In this document: piece after piece, positions 1 through 4,263 of the stretch | Layout of the letters: every line of letters starts with the position of its first letter | Numbering within the stretch: the first letter of the stretch is position 1 | Notes under the pieces: generated by a model | What the model was told of the DNA's origin: nothing | Databases searched by the model: none | The model's input: only the letters and a program-made list of their open reading frames with translations | Program-made: the position numbers and the translations under genes | Source of the DNA: Spirochaetia bacterium | GTDB lineage: Bacteria > Spirochaetota > Spirochaetia > Treponematales > Breznakiellaceae | NCBI GenBank assembly: GCA_025997495.1 | Contig: BNUR01000175.1 | Span: 1 to 5,086 of the forward strand | Reading direction: 5' to 3' | Length of the DNA: 5,086 nucleotides

Positions 1-196
1 TGGCGCTGAGCAAGTCACCCATAATCAACGAAAACTGGTCCCGGCTTATATCACTGGGGTAGGTGTTTCTCATATCTACATTATAACGGTTGATAGGGGA
101 CTTGCAAAGATATTAGACAGGCTCTTACAGAACGACGATATCCTGACCGCTTTGCCTCCCCCGCGCAGCGGGTTCTTGGGTTCGTCATTTACTTAG
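1..196 (+). CDS. 3' end of an unrecognised gene, partial at left edge
   Basis: Reading from base 2, the frame stays open for 64 codons to a TAG at 194-196, with no stop on the way. No minus-strand frame in this stretch is open. The translation has a protein-like middle containing SHIYIITVDRGLAKILDRLL, which would fit an alternating strand-helix region, and ends in a Pro/Gly/Ser-rich tail. I do not recognise the family. Some DeoR- or SorC-type regulators end with a similar 'hydrophobic strand, Thr-Asp, helix' pattern, but this is only a resemblance. An oddity is that for the first 19 codons the neighbouring frame (from base 3, ending TAG at 58-60) also reads like protein, with SPIINENWSRLISLG. 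The true protein may therefore switch frames near 55-60, which would make the gene broken or the sequence locally wrong. The start lies outside the window. Confidence 0.4.
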   Translation, partial: GAEQVTHNQRKLVPAYITGVGVSHIYIITVDRGLAKILDRLLQNDDILTALPPPRSGFLGSSFT

Positions 197-323
197 CACT
201 CACCGGCCTTTCCGCGGAGGCCCGGGAAAAGTTGCAGGTGCCCTCACGTGGGGCAGGCGGCCCGCATACCGGGGGTACGGCAGGGGGATATTGCGTTGCT
301 GATGGCGCTGGCGAAACGGTAGT
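197..323. other. Intergenic stretch with small hairpins, no gene
   Basis: This is GC-rich DNA between the rightward partial gene and the leftward lipoprotein gene's terminator. I see no coding sequence; the short open frames here have no ribosome site and an odd Pro/Gly-rich make-up. Three small stem-loops lie in a row. The first is GGCCT at 205-209 with AGGCC at 218-222. The second is TGCCCT at 239-244 with GGGGCA at 250-255 (one G-T pair). The third is CCG/TACC with GGTA/CGG at 262-280, with a two-base bulge. None is followed by a T-run on either strand, so none is a convincing intrinsic terminator. The first could still be a weak 3' end for the partial gene. Confidence 0.4.
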
Positions 324-368
324 AAAAAAATCCCCGCCGCCATCCGGTATGGAAGGATGGTGGCGGGG
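324..368 (-). terminator. Rho-independent terminator of the lipoprotein gene
   Basis: The arms 332-345 and 355-368 pair over 14 positions, with one G-T pair and a nine-base loop. The stem is very GC-rich (CCCCGCCGCCATCC on one arm). Read leftward, it is followed directly by seven T residues (A-run at 324-330 on the plus strand). It begins 27 bases after the TAA of the lipoprotein gene, as expected for an intrinsic terminator. No T-run follows on the plus strand, so it is unlikely to work in both directions. Confidence 0.93.
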
Positions 369-395
369 GCTCAAAGCCTTTGTAATTTTTGAGGC

Positions 396-1007
396 TTATT
401 TTCCTAATTCCGAAGGATAGGTAATACCAGACTCAGGTACACAGATAACACCCTTCTGGTCGGCAGGAAGTTCCTGATCGCCAAGGCCTTTCCCTCCGTT
501 AAATATTTGCGGAACCTTAGTAGGCATGACATCATTTAGCTTTAACAAACCCTTCCCCGTCGCTAAATCAAAAGTTAGTGGGGTAGAAAAGTCTTTTGGA
601 ACTGCGGGGGCATAAATCGCAATATCCTGCCATTTGGTCACCGTTGCAGGACTAACTACTACCGCGACATAGTGCGGCGTCCCGTCTGCAGTCCAAGGTG
701 TAGAGGGATTACTGTTTTCATAGAAGATAGCAGCCTCTTCCGCTCCAATCACTTTACTACCTAGAGCTATAGCGCCGTCTTCCGCATTTGAACTAAACGC
801 AATCTGTACGAAGACTTTATAAGAAGCCCCCCCCCCTACTGTTTTGGGGATATTGATTATCGTGACATTCCCGATAATTACCGGATCGGGAAGCGTCTGG
901 GGGGAATTTTCCTCCGGGACAGTATCATTTTTACAGCCGGCAAAAACCACCAAACCAAAAAGTACCAGGGCCGTTCCAAACCCCATAAAAACCATTTTTC
1001 TACGCAT
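396..1007 (-). CDS. Putative lipoprotein, unknown function, with internal poly-G tract
   Basis: This 203-residue protein starts at ATG 1007, five bases after a perfect AGGAGG (plus-strand 1013-1018). The N-terminus is a lipoprotein signal: Arg/Lys at residues 2-4, a hydrophobic core at about 5-22, then VFAG followed by Cys25. Phe at -3 departs from the Leu of the enterobacterial lipobox, but such looseness is usual in spirochaetes. The mature protein should be lipid-anchored, probably in the outer membrane or periplasm. After an acidic, Pro-rich linker (about 28-42) it contains alternating strand-like segments and no cysteine until the C-terminal part. I recognise no domain. Residues 58-60 (Gly-Gly-Gly) are encoded by a run of ten G, so a one-base slip would truncate the protein within about 20 codons. 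It diverges from the beta-barrel gene at 1084, which suggests a shared envelope role (inference). A strong terminator follows it. Confidence 0.88.
   Translation of the reverse strand: MRRKMVFMGFGTALVLFGLVVFAGCKNDTVPEENSPQTLPDPVIIGNVTIINIPKTVGGGASYKVFVQIAFSSNAEDGAIALGSKVIGAEEAAIFYENSNPSTPWTADGTPHYVAVVVSPATVTKWQDIAIYAPAVPKDFSTPLTFDLATGKGLLKLNDVMPTKVPQIFNGGKGLGDQELPADQKGVICVPESGITYPSELGK
827..836 (-). repeat. Homopolymer G10 tract (C10 on plus strand) inside the lipoprotein gene
   Basis: Ten consecutive C on the plus strand give ten G on the coding strand, covering Gly58-Gly60 and the first base of the Ala61 codon. Loss of one G leads to a TAG about 20 codons further on. Gain of one G gives GGC TTC TTA TAA, a stop almost at once. 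Tracts of this length are known slippage sites in bacterial surface-protein genes, so this is a plausible on/off switch. The sequenced copy is in the ON phase. Confidence 0.85.
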
Positions 1008-1012
1008 TTTTT

Positions 1013-1018
1013 CCTCCT
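1013..1018 (-). promoter_or_regulatory. Ribosome binding site of the lipoprotein gene
   Basis: The leftward strand reads AGGAGG followed by five A and then ATG. The site is perfect and its spacing fixes the start at 1007 rather than at the later Met5 or Met8. It also keeps the full basic N-terminus of the signal peptide. Confidence 0.9.
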
Positions 1019-1025
1019 ATGAGTA

Positions 1026-1054
1026 GACATAAGTTGATACGTTCATCTTGACAA
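1026..1054 (-). promoter_or_regulatory. Predicted promoter of the lipoprotein gene
   Basis: Read leftward, TTGTCA (plus 1049-1054) is followed after 17 bases by TATGTC (plus 1026-1031). The -35 matches the sigma-70 consensus at five of six positions, while the -10 matches only at TAT. Transcription would begin near 1019, giving a very short leader that starts at about the ribosome site. Its -35 occupies almost the same bases as the -35 of the opposing promoter. Confidence 0.45.
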
Positions 1055-1076
1055 AAAATCGAATTTTGCTCAATAT
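1048..1076 (+). promoter_or_regulatory. Predicted promoter of the beta-barrel gene
   Basis: A perfect TTGACA (1048-1053), a 17-base spacer and CAATAT (1071-1076, three of six consensus bases) make a sigma-70-like promoter. The predicted start of transcription is near 1083-1084, at the ATG of the gene itself, which would give a leaderless mRNA. The TTG at 1048 is open in the same frame as the gene and could be mistaken for a start codon. I read it as the -35 element. Confidence 0.5.
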
Positions 1077-1083
1077 CTTACGT

Positions 1084-1860
1084 ATGAAAAAAAACCTGGC
1101 TTTTATTGTTTTTATGATTCTTCTTGTCATGGGTCTCCCTGCGGCGCCTCTTTCTAAAAGCGCCGGGGGCGGCGGCCTTGTGGGGTATACCTTTACCCGG
1201 TACACTCTGGATGCCGAGGGGTCTTTAGATCCCCTCATACCGGGAAATATCAAATCAACTCAGACCATGGATCGCGTTAATTTCGGGGGCTTCCTCTTTT
1301 TTGACGCTACCTATGGCGTAGCTGCCGTATCGCTCCGGGGGGGAAATAACTCCTATAGTGAAACAATGGACCAAAAGCTTAATGGCGGTTCCTGGGTAAG
1401 CATCTCCGATGATGAAGGTACCGGTACGGAAACAACCCTTGGGTTTTCTCTTCTGGGAAAATACCCCTTTCGGGTGACCGAAAAAATTACGTGGTTTCCC
1501 TTGATAGGCGCTGAATATCAGATAGCCCTGTTGGAATGGCGGACACCCCAAGGGGACACCGCCCACGACCGAACTAGTGGAGAACTGTCGGCGGATATAG
1601 ATAAGGACGGCCATTCCTACCCCCTTTCCGCCTGGAATAGCCTTACGGTAGACCTTGGCGCGGGTGTTGATTATCAACTCAAGGGCCCCCTGTTCATACG
1701 CAACGAACTTACATTCAGCTTCCGGCTACAGACCCCCTATGAAACAGGCGCCCAGGAAATGACAACACACCGGTTTAACGCTTCGGATATCGTGCTTGCG
1801 GGTTTGACCGGGGGGCCAACCCTCCGGACCAGCGTGGGATACCGGCTTACGGGCAGATAG
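1084..1860 (+). CDS. Outer-membrane beta-barrel protein, unknown function
   Basis: This is a 258-residue exported protein. From ATG 1084 it opens with a textbook signal peptide: MKK, a hydrophobic stretch at about 5-19, and likely signal-peptidase I cleavage after Ala20 or Ala21 (LPA-AP). The rest shows repeated amphipathic strands rich in Gly and aromatic residues, for example GLVGYTFTRYTL, FGGFLFFDATYGVAAVSL, TTLGFSLLGKY, WFPLIGAEYQIALLEW, LTVDLGAGVDYQL, LTFSFRLQ and a final TSVGYRLTGR. This is consistent with a barrel of roughly 8-10 strands in the outer membrane. The ligand or function cannot be read from the sequence. An in-frame TTG at 1048 would add 12 residues (with Arg, Asn and Lys) ahead of the signal peptide, so I reject it. 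No Shine-Dalgarno site precedes 1084. A G7 run at 1337-1343 is present but short. The gene is divergent from the lipoprotein gene and followed by a hairpin terminator. Confidence 0.82.
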   Translation: MKKNLAFIVFMILLVMGLPAAPLSKSAGGGGLVGYTFTRYTLDAEGSLDPLIPGNIKSTQTMDRVNFGGFLFFDATYGVAAVSLRGGNNSYSETMDQKLNGGSWVSISDDEGTGTETTLGFSLLGKYPFRVTEKITWFPLIGAEYQIALLEWRTPQGDTAHDRTSGELSADIDKDGHSYPLSAWNSLTVDLGAGVDYQLKGPLFIRNELTFSFRLQTPYETGAQEMTTHRFNASDIVLAGLTGGPTLRTSVGYRLTGR

Positions 1861-1886
1861 TTACCGGACTCCGTTGCCCCAGCCAT

Positions 1887-1913
1887 AACCGCTTCCATCC
1901 GGGGACGGTTTTT
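1887..1913 (+). terminator. Probable intrinsic terminator after the beta-barrel gene
   Basis: AACCG (1887-1891) pairs with CGGTT (1906-1910). After a C-A mismatch, TTCC (1893-1896) pairs with GGGG (1901-1904) around a four-base loop. Five T (1909-1913) overlap and follow the 3' arm. The stem is imperfect and the T-run is short, so termination may be partial. It lies 26 bases beyond the stop codon of the barrel gene. Confidence 0.6.
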
Positions 1914-1948
1914 ATGGCCCATACAATGAAAATACCCTGCCGTCCCCC

Positions 1949-1976
1949 TTGACTTTCGCCGGGGATGCCTTATGCT
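1949..1976 (+). promoter_or_regulatory. Predicted promoter of the small membrane protein / antiporter unit
   Basis: TTGACT (1949-1954, five of six consensus) is followed after 16 bases by TATGCT (1971-1976, four of six). It lies just downstream of the preceding terminator and 26 bases before the ATG at 2003, leaving a leader of about 20 bases that includes the ribosome site. The TTG of the -35 is in frame with the gene, but it is better explained as promoter than as a start codon. Confidence 0.6.
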
Positions 1977-1990
1977 TTAGTCATCCAATG

Positions 1991-1996
1991 AGGAGG
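1991..1996 (+). promoter_or_regulatory. Ribosome binding site fixing the start at 2003
   Basis: A perfect AGGAGG stands six bases before ATG 2003. The alternative in-frame TTG at 1949 and ATG at 1988 have no such site. The site therefore decides for an 80-residue protein rather than a longer one. Confidence 0.92.
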
Positions 1997-2002
1997 ATTT
2001 CC

Positions 2003-2245
2003 ATGGATTCAATATTCACCCAGTTGTTTTCTGTTCAAACCATGGTGGCCTTATGCACCGGAATTGGGGTAATTTTTACTATTTACCAAAACCACAGGAT
2101 AAAGACCAATGATCTCCATCACCTGGAAAAATACATGGTTGCCATAGGAAACGCAACCCATGCTATCCTGCTTCACGATGGCATGACCGTAGAAGCCCAA
2201 AAAATGCACGAAGCTATGGCCGATGCCTTTACCGGGAAGAAATAA
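2003..2245 (+). CDS. Small single-span membrane protein, unknown function
   Basis: This 80-residue protein has a short N-terminal segment and one hydrophobic segment at about residues 9-28 (through MVALCTGIGVIFTIY). A basic, polar stretch follows (QNHRIKTND), then a C-terminal half of about 45 residues that looks helical and is rich in His, Met and Glu. By the positive-inside rule the C-terminal part should face the cytoplasm. I do not recognise the family. The layout of one span plus a short cytoplasmic helix resembles small phage or accessory membrane proteins, but nothing phage-like is nearby. It has its own promoter and ribosome site. The antiporter gene begins 65 bases after its stop with no terminator between, so the two are probably co-transcribed. 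A role as accessory subunit is only a guess. Confidence 0.8.
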   Translation: MDSIFTQLFSVQTMVALCTGIGVIFTIYQNHRIKTNDLHHLEKYMVAIGNATHAILLHDGMTVEAQKMHEAMADAFTGKK

Positions 2246-2310
2246 CCCGCCGAAAACCCCCGTTGCCCCTGCCTCCTGATTAATGGTACTGTCGAAGAAG
2301 GAATAAGGGG

Positions 2311-3519
2311 ATGTTATTTAGTATTGCAATTCTTATTATTTGCGGTTTCCTTCTCAGTGGAATAATGCAAAAAATCAGACTCCCCGGACTGGTGGGCATG
2401 CTTTTAACCGGTATACTGTTAGGTCCCTATGCCCTCAATCTTATGGATCCTAAAATACTGAACATTTCCGCCGATTTACGTCAAATTGCTTTGATTATCA
2501 TATTATTGCGGGCAGGTTTAGCATTAGATATTAATGATTTAAAAAAAGTGGGCCGCCCCGCCATTCTTATGTGTTTTATCCCCGCAACCTTTGAAATAAT
2601 CGCAACAACAATTTTCGCTCCGGTGTTTTTTCCTATTTCACGCCTGGAAGCCGCAATTATGGGAACCGTACTTGGCGCCGTTTCTCCGGCGGTCATTGTT
2701 CCCAAAATGTTAAAACTTATGGAAGAGGGGTATGGAAAAGGGAAAAGCGTTCCCCAGCTTATCATGGCAGGCGCTGCGGTGGATGATATCTATGTGATTG
2801 TCTTATTTACTTCCTTTCTTGGAATGTATAAAAGTAATGTTTTTAATGTTTCTAATCTGGTACAAATTCCCCTGACAATACTAACCGGGATTATAATTGG
2901 CATTATTGCGGGGATTATACTGGTCAGATTATTTAAAAAAATACCTATGCGGGATACGATAAAGGTTTTTATTGTATTAAGCATAGCTTTTCTGTTTGTT
3001 TCTTTGGAAAATTGGGTAAAAGAATATATCCCCCTATCCGGTTTATTGGCGGTAATGGCCCTGGGTTGTACTGTATTAAAAAAATATGCTGTTCTGGCAA
3101 AACGCCTTTCAGGAAAAATATCAAAAATGTGGGTTCCATCTGAATTGTTATTGTTCGTATTAGTAGGAGCAACGGTGGATATTAGTTATGCTGCAAAGGC
3201 TGGCTTATCGGTTATCGCACTTATTTTTCTTGCCCTGCTTATTCGTATGTGCGGTGTTTTTGTCTGTGTTATAAAAACACCATTAACTATGCGGGAACGC
3301 CTGTTTTGTTCGGCAGCATATCTTCCAAAGGCAACGGTTCAGGCGGCAATTGGAAGTATCCCCTTAACGCAGGGCGTTTCCGCCGGGAATATTATTTTAA
3401 CGGTAGCGGTAATAGCAATCTTAATCACCGCTCCGCTTGGCGGATTTATTATTGATGCAAGTTACAAAAAATTACTTGCGGGGAATAATAACCAACTCAA
3501 CCCGGAGGCCATTCCATAA
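2311..3519 (+). CDS. Cation/proton antiporter, CPA2 family, NHA/SLC9B-like
   Basis: This 402-residue inner-membrane protein is made almost entirely of hydrophobic spans (about 12), the usual size for the Na+/H+ exchanger domain. It probably exchanges Na+ or K+ for H+ to control pH and ion balance; the ion cannot be read from the sequence. Diagnostic motifs occur in order. LRAGLALD at 66-73 and GAVSPAVIVPKML at 122-134 correspond to the conserved unwound-helix region. AAVDDI at 155-160 has paired Asp158-Asp159, the DD signature of electrogenic CPA2 exchangers. LVGATVDIS is at 284-292. YLPKATVQAA at 337-346 has Lys340 at the place of the conserved lysine of NhaA and NapA. The whole set matches the NHA/SLC9B branch rather than NhaP. 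The start at 2311 has AAGGA eight bases upstream. No C-terminal TrkA-type regulatory domain is present. The final eight codons overlap the opposing HIT gene. Much of the gene is more AT-rich than the operon to its right. Confidence 0.93.
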   Translation: MLFSIAILIICGFLLSGIMQKIRLPGLVGMLLTGILLGPYALNLMDPKILNISADLRQIALIIILLRAGLALDINDLKKVGRPAILMCFIPATFEIIATTIFAPVFFPISRLEAAIMGTVLGAVSPAVIVPKMLKLMEEGYGKGKSVPQLIMAGAAVDDIYVIVLFTSFLGMYKSNVFNVSNLVQIPLTILTGIIIGIIAGIILVRLFKKIPMRDTIKVFIVLSIAFLFVSLENWVKEYIPLSGLLAVMALGCTVLKKYAVLAKRLSGKISKMWVPSELLLFVLVGATVDISYAAKAGLSVIALIFLALLIRMCGVFVCVIKTPLTMRERLFCSAAYLPKATVQAAIGSIPLTQGVSAGNIILTVAVIAILITAPLGGFIIDASYKKLLAGNNNQLNPEAIP

Positions 3520-3841
3520 ACCGCCCGCCCAGCACATGCACATGCAGGTGATCCACGGTCTGCCCCCCGTTATCCTTGCAGTTAATCACAAACCGGGCGC
3601 CTTTCTCGCCGCAGCCCTGTTCCACCGCCAGTTCCTGGGCCTTAAACAACAGCCGCCCCAGAAGGGCCGTATCCGCCGCCTCCAGTTCCATGATGTTCCT
3701 GATGTGCTTCTTGGGGATCACCAGGAAGTGGACCGGCGCCTGGGGATTCACATCATGGAAAGCAAGGATCTCGTCATCCTCGTAGACCTTTTTTCCGGGG
3801 ATATCCCCAGCGATTATTTTACAGAAAATACAATCACTCAT
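3497..3841 (-). CDS. hinT: HIT-family hydrolase, HinT type (purine nucleoside phosphoramidase)
   Basis: This 114-residue protein is full length for the HINT branch. The HIT triad HLHVH lies at 98-102 inside GGQTVDHLHVHVLGGR, with His100 the expected nucleophile. The C-terminus MEWPPG closely resembles that of HINT1. CIFC at residues 4-7 is typical of bacterial HIT proteins and may bind zinc. PQAPVHFLVIPKKHI (33-47) is the usual nucleotide-pocket region. HINT enzymes hydrolyse nucleoside 5'-phosphoramidates, including aminoacyl-AMP; they are cytoplasmic and dimeric. The start ATG at 3841 has AGGAGG eight bases upstream (plus 3850-3855), inside the end of the thioesterase gene. Its ATG overlaps the TGA of that gene as ATGA, so translation is probably coupled. 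The 3' end overlaps the antiporter gene by 23 bases tail to tail, leaving no room for a separate terminator. Confidence 0.95.
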   Translation of the reverse strand: MSDCIFCKIIAGDIPGKKVYEDDEILAFHDVNPQAPVHFLVIPKKHIRNIMELEAADTALLGRLLFKAQELAVEQGCGEKGARFVINCKDNGGQTVDHLHVHVLGGRFMEWPPG

Positions 3842-4251
3842 AGTTCGAACCTCCTGTTCGCAGCTTCCGCCTTTTTAAGAAATTTTTCGTTTTCCACAAT
3901 AAACCGTCCGTGACTTCCTTCGCCAATCTTTCCCGCCTTATCGAAGGCTTCCACACGGAAGCTGAGGGCCCGGCCGTCTATGGACAGAAGTGTTCCCTCA
4001 GCCCACACCGGCATGGTCCGGGCACTGGCGGCGAGGTGTTTGACATTGAGTTCCGTACCCACGGTGGAAAATCCCGGAGGCAGCAGTTTGTCTACCGCCG
4101 CCACGCAGGCCTTTTCCATAAGGGCAACCATACAGGGGGTGGCATAGACCTCAAGGCCGCCTGAGCCAAAGGAGCGGGCGGTGTTTGCATCAGTAACGGT
4201 GTCCTCCGCCTTTCCCCTGACGCCGGGTTTCAACAATGATTCAAAATCCAT
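3838..4251 (-). CDS. Hotdog-fold acyl-CoA thioesterase, FlK-like
   Basis: This 137-residue protein is a single hotdog domain, the usual size. The pattern GSGGLEVYATPCMVALMEKAC (29-49), then STVGTELNVKHLA (62-74) and GSHGRFIV (112-119), matches the thioesterase family that includes fluoroacetyl-CoA thioesterase FlK. The FlK catalytic residues Thr42, Glu50 and His76 correspond to Thr38, Glu46 and His72 here, with identical spacing, so the enzyme should be active. The family hydrolyses short acyl-CoA thioesters. Most members are not fluoroacetate-specific, and the substrate here is unknown. The start at 4251 has AGGAGG eight bases upstream (plus 4260-4265), and this site overlaps the TAG of the upstream hydrolase. 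The gap to that gene is 12 bases, and the stop overlaps the hinT start by four. It is the middle gene of a three-gene operon, presumably soluble in the cytoplasm. Confidence 0.92.
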   Translation of the reverse strand: MDFESLLKPGVRGKAEDTVTDANTARSFGSGGLEVYATPCMVALMEKACVAAVDKLLPPGFSTVGTELNVKHLAASARTMPVWAEGTLLSIDGRALSFRVEAFDKAGKIGEGSHGRFIVENEKFLKKAEAANRRFEL

Positions 4252-4263
4252 AGCTAAGTCCTC

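Noticed and set aside
189..420. Short open frames on both strands over the intergenic region and terminator
   Set aside because: They are Pro/Gly-rich, have no ribosome site, and run through the terminator hairpin at 324-368.
1048..1083. TTG at 1048 as the start of the beta-barrel gene
   Set aside because: It is the first part of a perfect TTGACA -35 element, has no ribosome site, and would put polar and charged residues ahead of a signal peptide that is complete from ATG 1084.
1337..1343. G7 run in the beta-barrel gene as a second slippage switch
   Set aside because: Seven bases is short for a contingency tract in this G-rich DNA; it is noted in the gene entry but not claimed.
1949..2002. 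TTG at 1949 as the start of the small membrane protein
   Set aside because: It is part of a -35 hexamer (TTGACT). The AGGAGG at 1991-1996 points to ATG 2003.
3437..3913. Plus-strand open frame of 158 codons across hinT
   Set aside because: It is a shadow of hinT, whose minus-strand frame has the full HIT motif and a ribosome site.
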